A stretch of 17,285 nt of DNA from CAIVAT01 sp037131145 (GTDB lineage Bacteria; Bacteroidota; Bacteroidia; Bacteroidales; FEN-979). A program made the position numbers and the translations under genes. Of the stretch, positions 8,179 through 15,194 are shown one piece after another. Under the pieces are notes generated by a model. It was given only the letters and a program-made list of their open reading frames with translations, did no database searches and was not told the origin of the DNA. The stretch is from assembly GCA_037131145.1 (NCBI GenBank), contig JBAXRP010000078.1, positions 1 to 17,285 on the forward strand. Reading direction: 5' to 3'. Position 1 is the first letter of the stretch. The number at the start of each line of letters is the position of its first letter.

Positions 8179-8991
8179 TTATTTCACCTTTTGTGAATAA
8201 AGCAGGCTAAAAAGATAGGCGTCGGGAAATTGATAGAAGGCTTCAAACCCGTAGCCAAACATGCTAATCCTGAAATCGGTTTTGCTTTTAATGGATTCAT
8301 TGATCGAATTCAACTCCGGCGCTTTACAATACTTAGATATAGTTGCCAATAATCCTGAAATTTCGGAAATCTTCGTATTCAGCGGATCATTTGAATGGTA
8401 GGTAGCGGGAATCCTCACAAATCCGGTTTGTTTGCCCGACAGTGCATGTTGAGCGAGCATTTCGTAAATGATCCCGAATTGCGAAGTTTTGGTATCATCA
8501 GCTATTACCGCAAGTTTCATTGCTCTGAAACCGCAGGCAACATCGGGCAGGGCGATATTCAGGAATTTCTTAAATAGCAGGATGGCAAACATGTTAGAGG
8601 CAATTTTGCTTGCAGGTATATTTGAAATATCATGAAACCGGTTGCCCGAAACAAGGTCGTAATGCTGCAAAGCGCTAATAAATTCAGGAATATATTGCGG
8701 ATCATGCTGTCCGTCGCCGTCAATAGCAACGATGTGAGTGTAATTATGTTTAATTGCATGATCCTTTGCTGTGGAATAAAAAGCAGAAAGTCCCAGATTT
8801 GATTCCCTCGTAAAACAGAAAAAGTTCCGATCTCTCGCCAGGCTAACCGTTAGGTCGTCGCTACCGTCGTCAATTACGATAACATCCTTTTTCCACGGTT
8901 CAAGCAAGGTTAACAGTTTAGGAATATTCTGTTCCTCGTTGTATGCAGGAACCGCGATAAGCGCGTGGATATTTTTCTCCGGCTTCTTCAT
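8179..8991 (-). CDS. Family 2 glycosyltransferase (DPM1-like)
   Basis: A 270-residue cytoplasmic GT-A enzyme. It has the N-terminal nucleotide-binding strand VPAYNEEQNIPKLL (14-27), VIVIDDGSDD (37-46), the metal-binding region VAIDGDGQHDP (88-98) and an acceptor-side motif SGNRF (115-119). The DGDGQHDP signature resembles dolichyl/polyprenyl-phosphate sugar transferases. No C-terminal membrane segments are present, so it may use a lipid-linked or polysaccharide acceptor at the membrane surface. The sugar cannot be told from sequence. It starts with an ATGA overlap with the preceding glycosyltransferase gene and is the last gene of the operon. Confidence 0.85.
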   Translation of the reverse strand: MKKPEKNIHALIAVPAYNEEQNIPKLLTLLEPWKKDVIVIDDGSDDLTVSLARDRNFFCFTRESNLGLSAFYSTAKDHAIKHNYTHIVAIDGDGQHDPQYIPEFISALQHYDLVSGNRFHDISNIPASKIASNMFAILLFKKFLNIALPDVACGFRAMKLAVIADDTKTSQFGIIYEMLAQHALSGKQTGFVRIPATYHSNDPLNTKISEISGLLATISKYCKAPELNSINESIKSKTDFRISMFGYGFEAFYQFPDAYLFSLLYSQKVK

Positions 8992-9752
8992 CCAAATAAA
9001 TATCGGGGCGATTTGTAAAAATGGGCTATTGGTCGCATGGTTTTTAAAAAGAGTGTGATTAGGTTGCCGATGTCGTTATTTTTCATGGCGCGGTAATCCT
9101 CCTGCCATTTCTTCGAAATATTTTTCATTGTCCGGTTGCTAACTCCCCCAACGCGCATCTTAACCATCACCTCGTGACTGTAAACATTACTGATTTTATA
9201 TTTACCGAGAAACCTCAACATTGAATCATAATCGGCGGAAATGTTAAAAGTTGTGTCGAAGTTTCCGTATTTACTATATAAATCCCGTTTCACATAAAAA
9301 GTGGGATGCGGAGGTAACCATCCCAATTTTAATTTCAGAAGGCTGAAATGTCCCGATTTACGGTCAGTGAGAGTTTTGCAGGTATCGGTTTGATCAACAT
9401 ATTGAACATCTCCATAAACCGAGTCGGTATGGCTGTTTTCAAACAATTCGGAAACCTTTTCAATCACGCTATCATTGGCAAAGAAATCGTCGGAATGTAA
9501 AAAACCAACCACTTCGCCGGTTGCCATGCTGATTCCTTTATTCAACGCATCATATAATCCTTTGTCGGGTTCGCTCACCCATTTGCTGATTCCCGCGCCA
9601 AACGATTTGACAATATCCATAGTATGATCCTGTGAATTTCCATCCACAATAATATATTCAAGGTCGGAGTGGGTTTGCGACAGTACCGACTGAATCGCAC
9701 TGGAAATGAAGTTTTCGCTGTTGTAACTTATGGTGATTACAGAGATTTTCAT
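8988..9752 (-). CDS. Family 2 glycosyltransferase (WfgS-like)
   Basis: A 254-residue GT-A enzyme with VITISYNSENFISSAIQSV (5-23), the donor-binding IIVDGNSQDHT (34-44), the diagnostic SEPDKGLYDALNKGI (60-74) found in WfgS-like O-antigen transferases, the metal motif HSDD (86-89) and a catalytic-side ISADYDSMLR near residue 170. It is predicted to add one sugar to a growing lipid-linked oligosaccharide in the cytoplasm. The donor is not predictable. Both ends overlap its neighbours by 4 nt (ATGA), so the three proteins are translationally coupled. Confidence 0.88.
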   Translation of the reverse strand: MKISVITISYNSENFISSAIQSVLSQTHSDLEYIIVDGNSQDHTMDIVKSFGAGISKWVSEPDKGLYDALNKGISMATGEVVGFLHSDDFFANDSVIEKVSELFENSHTDSVYGDVQYVDQTDTCKTLTDRKSGHFSLLKLKLGWLPPHPTFYVKRDLYSKYGNFDTTFNISADYDSMLRFLGKYKISNVYSHEVMVKMRVGGVSNRTMKNISKKWQEDYRAMKNNDIGNLITLFLKTMRPIAHFYKSPRYLFG

Positions 9753-11134
9753 TTGAGCAGAATAATTCTTCGGTTATTTTGCATCAGATTCATAACTGTT
9801 CTGGTGATATAAAAGACCAGAAAGGTCACCAGCGCAGCTTTGGTAAGGTAGTTGAAAACGGTGGCAAAATCGGTTTCAGCCTTCATCACCTGAAAAAATA
9901 AAAAAGGTATCCAGATAATCAAGGTGGGATTGTTTTTCGACAATGCAATTACCTTGACAATCACCCAATTGTATAATAATGAAACGAAGAAGATGAAAGC
10001 TATTCCGCCGAAAAAACCAAAGTTGGCATAACCCTCGCCAACAAGCGAGATATCCATGCTGGTAGTTTGAGGTAATGGCGTTCCGGTGAATCTTTCAAAA
10101 TTTGCCCTTCCGCCCGCTCTTGCTTTTCCCGGAGCGAGGAAACGAGGAAGGAGGGAAGCATAAAGAGCTGTCTGAATGGTTTCACCTTTTACAAAAGGTT
10201 GTTTTTCGGGCATAAAGTTCATGATTCGGGCAATAATCCATCCCTGGTTCAACCTCACTGCTGCATTTTCCAGAGGAGCAGATTCAAAAAGCGCGGACGG
10301 ATTTGAAAGCCTCGAAATGATAATTTCATTATAAATTTCGGAGTTTGATTTGGCGCTGTTTGCGTACCAGGTAGCCATTCTGTACTCCTCTTTGGTTGAC
10401 TGAACTAGCATGATGAGAAAGATACCCAAGGTGATGATGACTGTCTTACCCCACATCGGAATTTTAACCACGATAGCAATTATCAGGAATGACAACATAA
10501 ACCACTGAACCAATTCGCCAAACATCCCCTCAAGTACGGCTGCTGAAGTTGCAAGTCCCATGATGCCTGCAAAAATGAGCCATTTGAATTTCGAGTCGTT
10601 GAAAAGGATCATATACATCCCGACGTACTGAAGGTTGGTGATTAGGAAAACCAGGAAAGTGAGGCTCGACGGCAAACTTTTTCCGGCAAATCCTGCAAAA
10701 AGACCGATTCCGGCAAGGATATATCCAAGATATGGATGCCCGGCAAGGTAAACCTTCATTCTGTCAATATCCTCCTCATTGATAATTCTTTCATCTTTTA
10801 TCGGAAGATAAAGCCCAAGAACCATAAAATAGCAAACCGGCACAACAAAGTCCATGTAAACCGTTTCCGGCGCTGCCATGTAATACAATTCGTCGTAAGG
10901 TAAAATATTATATGCCATAACGGGACCGATAATCCATTGCAAAACCGACATGAAAGCGATCATATCGCGGATTTCGATACGTTTTCCAAGATCCTGAATG
11001 AACTTTGATCCAACGCCTGCAAACAGCGCCATACCAAGCCCCGACATGTAATAGAGGCTGGTAAATATTTCGAAATAAGAAAATACCAGAAACCCGAGCG
11101 CCAATAATCTTATGCTGCGATTTGAGATGTACAT
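9749..11134 (-). CDS. Wzy-like polysaccharide polymerase / multi-pass membrane protein
   Basis: A 461-residue integral membrane protein with about 11 hydrophobic segments (near 8-24, 58-76, 93-111, 136-151, 157-177, 184-200, 205-224, 230-246, 372-392, 400-418 and 425-445). A large polar loop of about 120 residues (~247-370) follows the eighth segment. The loop contains a basic, arginine-rich stretch (APGKARAGGRANFERFTG) and TTSMDISLVGEGYANFGFFGG, similar to the periplasmic loops and following helix of O-antigen polymerases. Sequence conservation in Wzy proteins is poor, so the assignment rests on topology and on co-transcription with two glycosyltransferases. It is the first gene of the operon. 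Confidence 0.65.
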   Translation of the reverse strand: MYISNRSIRLLALGFLVFSYFEIFTSLYYMSGLGMALFAGVGSKFIQDLGKRIEIRDMIAFMSVLQWIIGPVMAYNILPYDELYYMAAPETVYMDFVVPVCYFMVLGLYLPIKDERIINEEDIDRMKVYLAGHPYLGYILAGIGLFAGFAGKSLPSSLTFLVFLITNLQYVGMYMILFNDSKFKWLIFAGIMGLATSAAVLEGMFGELVQWFMLSFLIIAIVVKIPMWGKTVIITLGIFLIMLVQSTKEEYRMATWYANSAKSNSEIYNEIIISRLSNPSALFESAPLENAAVRLNQGWIIARIMNFMPEKQPFVKGETIQTALYASLLPRFLAPGKARAGGRANFERFTGTPLPQTTSMDISLVGEGYANFGFFGGIAFIFFVSLLYNWVIVKVIALSKNNPTLIIWIPFLFFQVMKAETDFATVFNYLTKAALVTFLVFYITRTVMNLMQNNRRIILLK

Positions 11135-11178
11135 TGGATAGTGTTCTGGTAAAGTGAAGGTTTAAGGTTCAAGGTTGT

Positions 11179-11196
11179 TGAGTCCACTCCGAAAAG
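11179..11196 (-). repeat. Dispersed repeat, copy D (core, inverted)
   Basis: The reverse complement reads CTTTTCGGAGTGGACTCA, identical over all 18 nt to the core of copy A (1299-1316). It sits 45 nt upstream of the polysaccharide operon start. Confidence 0.8.
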
Positions 11197-11255
11197 TCAT
11201 TTTTGTGCCACATTGCTACAATCATCACTCTTTTGCTCCTGCAATTAGACAGCAT

Positions 11256-11384
11256 CCCCCCGACCCCCTTCACCAAAAAGGGAAGTGGGAGTTTGTGCTA
11301 ATATGACATAGCTCTGTTAATCATGGTATTATGCCGATTAGCGCTCCACTCCCCTCCCTTTTTGGTGTGGGGTTGGGGGTGAGG
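11256..11384. repeat. Long imperfect inverted repeat (foldback element)
   Basis: The left arm (~11256-11292) contains CACCAAAAAGGGAAGTGGGAGT (11271-11292) and the right arm (~11348-11384) contains ACTCCCCTCCCTTTTTGGTG (11348-11367). CACCAAAAAGGGA pairs without mismatch, followed by a 2-nt bulge. The outer C-rich and G-rich flanks pair imperfectly. The loop is about 55 nt. No open frame lies inside. It resembles the C-rich/G-rich foldbacks dispersed in many bacterial intergenic regions. Confidence 0.75.
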
Positions 11385-11420
11385 TGAAATGAAGGATGAT
11401 AAGACGAAAAGCAGTTTATT

Positions 11421-11449
11421 GATTTTTTTGACTTTTCGGGGTGAGCAAA
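11421..11449 (+). repeat. Dispersed repeat, copy E (decayed)
   Basis: GATTTTTTTGACTTTTCGGG followed by GTGAGCAAA matches the 3' part of copy A (GATTTTT, then CTTTTCGGAGTG) with changes. It faces copy D, so D and E bracket the foldback element as an outer inverted pair. Confidence 0.5.
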
Positions 11450-11541
11450 TCATTTTTTATTTTCTTTCAGGAATTTCACCGAACAATTCAGGATGCCAAA
11501 ATTAAACAAAAAGAGATAGGACGTTTCAAGTGGAATATTTA

Positions 11542-11549
11542 TAAATTTG
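11542..11549 (+). promoter_or_regulatory. Candidate -7 element for the dehydrogenase gene
   Basis: TAAATTTG is a full match to the Bacteroidota -7 consensus TAnnTTTG, 27 nt before the ATG at 11577. A transcript starting a few bases after it would have a leader of about 20 nt. No clear TTG box is seen at -33. Confidence 0.5.
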
Positions 11550-11576
11550 CCATAATGCAACATAAAATAAATAACT

Positions 11577-13049
11577 ATGCCTGACACAAAAATGAAATAC
11601 CCAGAAGTTCAAAATTATTTTGGAGGGAAATTTATTCCCGGCACAACCAGAAAATATCTAAACGTAATTTCTCCCCTCGATGGAAGTTTATTGTCGAAGG
11701 TTCCTCTCTCTTCAAAAGAAGATTTAAACCATGCCGTTAAGGCGGCTCGCGCTGCTTTTTTAAAATGGTCGAAAACGCCTATTAAAGAGCGTGTCCAGGT
11801 ATTTTACAGATATAAGATACTGCTTGAAAAACATACCGTTGAACTCTCACAACTGATTCAGGAAGAAAATGGAAAGACGCTGGACGAGGCAAGGGCGGAA
11901 GTTGAAAAAAGCATTGAACTGACCGAATTCGCCTGTTCGCTCCCAAATTGGACAGGCGGCGAAATTCTTGAGGTAAGCAAAGGGGTGGAATGCCGCTCCG
12001 ATTATAGCCCGGTTGGCGTGGTAGCCTGCATTGTTCCGTTTAACTTTCCGAGCATGGTGCCAAATTGGACCATCCCCAACGCGATTGTGCTTGGAAACAC
12101 CATGATTTTAAAACCATCGGAATCGGTTCCTTTGAGCGCGTTAAGAATAGCTGAATTATTGAAAGAGGCCGGTTTGCCCGACGGAGTATTGAATATCATC
12201 AACGGTGACCGTGAAATTGTGGAAGCCATCTGCGATCATCCGGGAATTGAAGCCGTTTCATTCGTTGGCTCAACGAAAGTGGCGAAAATTGCCTATGCAA
12301 GTGCGTCTTCAAATTTTAAGCGGGTTCTGGCGCTGGGCGGGGCAAAAAATCATGTGATAGTACTACCCGATGCGCATACTTCGATGACTGCCGGCAACCT
12401 CGCGGTATCTATGTCGGGTTGCGCCGGACAACGTTGCATGGCAGCCTCGGTAATGGTTGCAGTTGGCGATACCGATAATATCATCGAGCAGATTTGTGCC
12501 GAAGCCCGGAAAATAATTCCCGGTCAAAATCTGGGTTCGGTCATCTCCGCTGCAGCAAAGGAACGTATTGAAAATTATATCACAGAAGCCGAAAAACAAG
12601 GGGCAACCATTCTTGTTGACGGAAGGAACACAATCGTACCGGGAAAGGAAAATGGCTTTTATGTGGGTCCAACGGTTATTGATCATGTAACGCCAACGAT
12701 GAGCGTTGCCACGGATGAGATTTTCGGGCCTGTCCTTTCAATAATCCGCGTGAAAGATATTGACGAGGCGCTTGCAATTGAAAATGCCAATCCTTATGGC
12801 AACGCAGCAGCCATTTTCACCCAAAGCGGAGGCATGGCAAAGTATGTAATTGACCGGGCTGAGGCCGGAATGATTGGCGTTAATATTGGCGTACCGGTGC
12901 CTCGCGAACCATTTTCATTCGGCGGCTGGAACGATTCAAAATTCGGAGTCGGCGATTTAACCGGCAAAAGTTCCATCCAGTTCTGGACAAAGCTGAAAAA
13001 AACCACCACAAAATGGAACCCTGAAGCCAAGACGAACTGGATGAGTTGA
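11577..13049 (+). CDS. mmsA: CoA-acylating (methyl)malonate-semialdehyde dehydrogenase
   Basis: A 490-residue aldehyde dehydrogenase of the usual MMSDH length. It has the cofactor region PFNFPSMVPNWTIPNAIVLGN and KPSE (about 156-183), FVGSTKVA (about 228-235), LGGAKNHVIVLPDA, characteristic of the CoA-acylating subgroup, and catalytic Cys287 in GCAGQRCMA. EIFGPVLS lies near residue 382. The enzyme oxidises malonate semialdehyde or methylmalonate semialdehyde with NAD+ and CoA to acetyl-CoA or propionyl-CoA plus CO2. With the downstream aminotransferase and dihydropyrimidinase, the more likely substrate here is malonate semialdehyde from beta-alanine. The ATG at 11577 is used; an alternative ATG at 11592 also precedes all conserved sequence. 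Confidence 0.9.
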   Translation: MPDTKMKYPEVQNYFGGKFIPGTTRKYLNVISPLDGSLLSKVPLSSKEDLNHAVKAARAAFLKWSKTPIKERVQVFYRYKILLEKHTVELSQLIQEENGKTLDEARAEVEKSIELTEFACSLPNWTGGEILEVSKGVECRSDYSPVGVVACIVPFNFPSMVPNWTIPNAIVLGNTMILKPSESVPLSALRIAELLKEAGLPDGVLNIINGDREIVEAICDHPGIEAVSFVGSTKVAKIAYASASSNFKRVLALGGAKNHVIVLPDAHTSMTAGNLAVSMSGCAGQRCMAASVMVAVGDTDNIIEQICAEARKIIPGQNLGSVISAAAKERIENYITEAEKQGATILVDGRNTIVPGKENGFYVGPTVIDHVTPTMSVATDEIFGPVLSIIRVKDIDEALAIENANPYGNAAAIFTQSGGMAKYVIDRAEAGMIGVNIGVPVPREPFSFGGWNDSKFGVGDLTGKSSIQFWTKLKKTTTKWNPEAKTNWMS

Positions 13050-13220
13050 CCCGGGATCAGGAGGAATTACGGCTTGACTATGAGAAGAAAAGAACTTGTG
13101 GATGATCTGCAAATCCGCCTTCGCTAAAAAGGGGATTTATTCATGGCGGACGTACACGATAAAGTTGTTGGAAAAGAAAAAACGTAGCTAAAACCCAGTA
13201 TATAAGCAACATGAATAACA
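13050..13220. other. Junction region with scar-like fragments
   Basis: 171 nt between the dehydrogenase and the accessory island. One frame reads RDQEELRLDYEKKRTCG before a stop, another MRRKELVDDLQIRLR; neither is recognised. TCCGCC (13114-13119) and GGCGGA (13145-13150) form a short inverted repeat. The region looks like joined fragments rather than an intact gene. Confidence 0.4.
13143..13187 (+). pseudogene. Possible N-terminal scar of a vsr repair endonuclease gene
   Basis: A 14-codon frame reads MADVHDKVVGKEKT then stops. The first seven residues equal the start of Vsr, the very-short-patch mismatch endonuclease that accompanies cytosine-5 methyltransferases (Escherichia coli Vsr begins MADVHDK as recalled). 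Nothing of the rest of Vsr follows. The ATGGCGGAC part could instead belong to a TCCGCC...GGCGGA hairpin repeat, so a chance match is possible. Confidence 0.25.
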
Positions 13221-13568
13221 ATGGAAGAATTAAACAAAAACATTGAAAAACTAAAAAATATAGCTTCATTTTATGAGAATGAAATTGAGTTGAGAATAAT
13301 GGATAATTGCCCTTTCATAGTTGAAGTTGGAGCATTGACAGTTGGCACGGATGAAACAGGGAAAGTAATTGCACAAAATGCTATACATCCAATTCAATTT
13401 ACTCAAAAGGCAGTTGATGAAATCATGGTAATAAATTGGGAAAACGAAAATGGCGAGAAAGTTTTTCCAATAGTTTTCAGTAGAAATAGTTGGTATAGAC
13501 ATAAGTTAAAAATGGTAAATGAAACTCTGGAATTATTAGAAGATTCAATGCAAGGCACAGTGAAATGA
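13221..13568 (+). CDS. Hypothetical protein coupled to an HNH endonuclease
   Basis: A 115-residue protein that I do not recognise. The N-terminus is a lysine/glutamate-rich helix (MEELNKNIEKLKNIASFYENEIELR). The middle is a beta-rich stretch (CPFIVEVGALTVGTDETGKVIAQN) and the C-terminus has aromatic and basic residues (FSRNSWYRHKLKMVNETLELL). There is no signal peptide or membrane segment. Its TGA stop overlaps the ATG of the HNH endonuclease gene by 4 nt (13565-13568), so the two are probably co-translated and may act together, for example as an accessory, immunity or specificity subunit; that role is inferred only from coupling. AT-rich codon use sets it apart from the flanking catabolic genes. 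Confidence 0.7.
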   Translation: MEELNKNIEKLKNIASFYENEIELRIMDNCPFIVEVGALTVGTDETGKVIAQNAIHPIQFTQKAVDEIMVINWENENGEKVFPIVFSRNSWYRHKLKMVNETLELLEDSMQGTVK

Positions 13569-14347
13569 GAACAACTAATCTTTGGTCAAAGGATGAATTG
13601 ATACTGGCTTTCAACTTGTATTTGAAACTTCCTTTTGGAAAAATGCATAGCAGAAATTCAGAAATAATTCATTTAGCAGATATTATTGGAAGAAGTGCAA
13701 ATTCTATTGCATTACGATTAGTAAATTTTGCAAGCGTTGATCCGTATCACCAAAACAGAGGAGTAGTTGGGATGAAAGGTGGTGTGAAACAAGTTCAACC
13801 AATTTGGGATGAATTTTTTCAAAATAAAGAGTCACTTATTTTTGAAAGTGAAAGAATTTTAGCTGAAAAAGAAAATAAGACAATAGAAACAAAATATAGC
13901 GATTTGCTCTTTGATATTAGTGATTTGAGAGGCGAAACAAAATTGAGAGAAGTCAAAACAAGGGTTAATCAAAATGTATTCAGACAAATTGTCGTTGCAA
14001 ATTATTCTGGAAAGTGTGCAATATCAGGAATTGATATTCCGGAACTATTATTTGCAAGTCATATTATTCCTTGGTCAAAAAACGTAGAAGAAAGATTGAA
14101 TCCCGAGAATGGTATTTGCTTATCTGCATTGTATGACAAAGCCTTTGATAAAGGTTTAATAGCAATCAACGAAAAATTTGAAGTTTTAATTTCGGCAGAT
14201 TTAAAGAAGAAAAGCAAATACGAATATTATTCAAAATATTTTTTGCATTTAGAAAACGAAAAGATTATTCTTCCCCAAAGATATTTACCAAGTGTAAAGT
14301 TTTTACAATATCATTTAGATGAAATTTTTTCAAAGAGAAATATTTAG
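13565..14347 (+). CDS. HNH restriction-type endonuclease
   Basis: A 260-residue protein resembling predicted restriction endonucleases of the COG3440 type. The N-terminal ~60 residues form a helical module (LWSKDELILAFNLYLKLPFG, then IIGRSANSIALRLVNFASVDP), likely a DNA-recognition domain. The C-terminal HNH domain starts at Cys151 (CAISGIDIPELL) and has SHIIPW (165-170) with the first catalytic-type His166, NPENGICLSALYDKAFDKGLI (179-199) and a short tail. In many relatives a histidine stands in the LHDKAFD position; here it is Tyr190, which may or may not affect activity. It is likely a DNA-cleaving defence enzyme, but no DNA methyltransferase is seen in the window. It follows the 115-residue gene by ATGA overlap, and a truncated Bro-N gene starts 5 nt after its stop. 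Confidence 0.82.
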   Translation: MRTTNLWSKDELILAFNLYLKLPFGKMHSRNSEIIHLADIIGRSANSIALRLVNFASVDPYHQNRGVVGMKGGVKQVQPIWDEFFQNKESLIFESERILAEKENKTIETKYSDLLFDISDLRGETKLREVKTRVNQNVFRQIVVANYSGKCAISGIDIPELLFASHIIPWSKNVEERLNPENGICLSALYDKAFDKGLIAINEKFEVLISADLKKKSKYEYYSKYFLHLENEKIILPQRYLPSVKFLQYHLDEIFSKRNI

Positions 14348-14352
14348 AAACA

Positions 14353-14640
14353 ATGAAAAACATCAAACTTTTCGGGAGTAAAAAAATTCGCTCTTTTTGG
14401 GATGCCGGGAAGGAGAAATGGTATTTTGCAATTGTTGATATCATTTCAGCTTTAATTGACAGCAATAATCCACAAGTTTATTGGTGTGTTTTAAAAAAAC
14501 GGCTTCTTGCCGAGGGGAATGAAAGCGTTACAAATTGTAACGCTTTGAAAATGGAAGCGCCAGATGGCAAACTGTTTTTAACAGATGCCGTGGATACACA
14601 ACAACTATTTCGTTTAATTCAATCTATGAGTTCAGTATAA
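14353..14640 (+). pseudogene. Truncated Bro-N (phage antirepressor-like) fragment
   Basis: A 95-residue remnant. MKNIKLFGSKKIRSFWDAGKEKWYF and the following VVD-like IVDIISAL match the start of BRO-N/antirepressor proteins. DGKLFLTDAVDTQQLFRLIQS matches the block that normally continues into a conserved S-P-K-A-E-P-F-K stretch. Here the frame ends two residues after QSMSS (at SV and a stop), so the rest of the domain and the usual C-terminal half are missing; intact proteins are roughly 250-290 residues. Bro-N proteins bind DNA and are common in phages and mobile elements. The fragment is probably non-functional. It lies 5 nt downstream of the HNH gene, and a foldback element begins 38 nt after the break. 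Confidence 0.7.
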
Positions 14641-14677
14641 AAACTTTACGATTCGTAATAAATGAAAAACAAACAAA

Positions 14678-14754
14678 CCCCCTCAACCCCTAACCCCTTC
14701 TCCCTCAGGAGAAGGGGAATTCCCTCTCCTTTAAGAGAGGGTCAGGGTGAGGTG
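14678..14754. repeat. Composite hairpin repeat, C-rich then G-rich
   Basis: Hairpin 1 is a perfect 10-bp stem CCCCTTCTCC (14694-14703)/GGAGAAGGGG (14708-14717) with a CTCA loop. Hairpin 2 is a 7-bp stem CCCTCTC (14722-14728)/GAGAGGG (14735-14741). The flanks CCTCAACCCC and GGGTGAGG pair imperfectly as an outer stem. Elements of this composition are widespread dispersed repeats; the foldback at 11256-11384 is similar in style but not the same sequence. Confidence 0.75.
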
Positions 14755-14760
14755 ATTTTT

Positions 14761-14846
14761 AGCTTTTTAGGCCAGACTCATCTATTCCATAAAAAATAAA
14801 AAACAAAAGAATATATAGGTCACTTATGAGTTTGGTCTAAAAAGCT
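14761..14846. repeat. 86-nt element with 21-bp inverted ends
   Basis: The left arm (14761-14781, starting AGCTTTTTAGGCCAGACTCA) pairs with the right arm (14826-14846, ending TCTAAAAAGCT) over 21 positions; as RNA all pair, two as G-U. The loop is 44 nt of AT-rich sequence without an open frame. It could be a miniature inverted-repeat element or a long terminator-like hairpin upstream of the DUF4160 gene. No convincing flanking target duplication was seen. Confidence 0.65.
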
Positions 14847-14913
14847 GTCGAAAATTAAATCAATGTGGCTAAAGTCCTGAATATCATGTTTAACGGTTTT
14901 GAAATTACTTAGA

Positions 14914-15192
14914 ATGCCCAAAATAGCAATATATAAATTCCTGACATTTTTCATCTTTGCTTATGATGCGTTAAATGAACCACCTCATTTGCACATTGCA
15001 AAAGAAAAAGGTAAAAGACAGCGTTCCGCAAAAATATGGCTGACAACGCTCGAAGTTGCAGACAAAGGAAGCCTTTCAGAATCGGATTTGAATCAGGCAA
15101 TAAAAATAATCAGGGATAATCAACAGATTCTTATAGATTCTTTTAACAATGTTAAGGAAGGGAAAAAAGTTACAACAATAAAATTCAAATAA
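14914..15192 (+). CDS. DUF4160 domain protein (toxin-antitoxin-like pair, first gene)
   Basis: A 92-residue protein beginning MPKIAIYKFLTFFIFAYDALN and containing the DUF4160 pattern EPPHLHIAKEKG, AKIWLTTLEVADKGSLSESDL, and IIRDNQQILIDSFNN near the end. The ATG at 14914 is preferred over an in-frame TTG at 14899 because family members start at the M-P-x-I motif. DUF4160 genes are usually paired with DUF2442 genes, and the pair has been proposed as a toxin-antitoxin module; the activity is not established here. It lies 2 nt upstream of the DUF2442 gene. Confidence 0.82.
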   Translation: MPKIAIYKFLTFFIFAYDALNEPPHLHIAKEKGKRQRSAKIWLTTLEVADKGSLSESDLNQAIKIIRDNQQILIDSFNNVKEGKKVTTIKFK

Positions 15193-15194
15193 TT

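Larger units (their letters stand above)
11135..11576. other. Divergent intergenic region with nested inverted repeats
   Basis: 442 nt between the minus-strand polysaccharide operon and the plus-strand dehydrogenase. It holds repeat copy D (inverted), a long G/C-skewed foldback, a decayed copy E in the opposite orientation to D, and a -7 element near the dehydrogenase start. No protein-coding frame is convincing. No TAnnTTTG match was found on the minus strand for the polysaccharide operon. Confidence 0.7.
14641..14913. other. Intergenic region with two foldback elements
   Basis: About 270 nt between the Bro-N fragment and the DUF4160 gene. It contains a G/C-skewed composite hairpin (14678-14754) and, directly after it, a separate 21-bp inverted repeat (14761-14846). 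No TAnnTTTG promoter was found before the DUF4160 gene. Confidence 0.6.
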
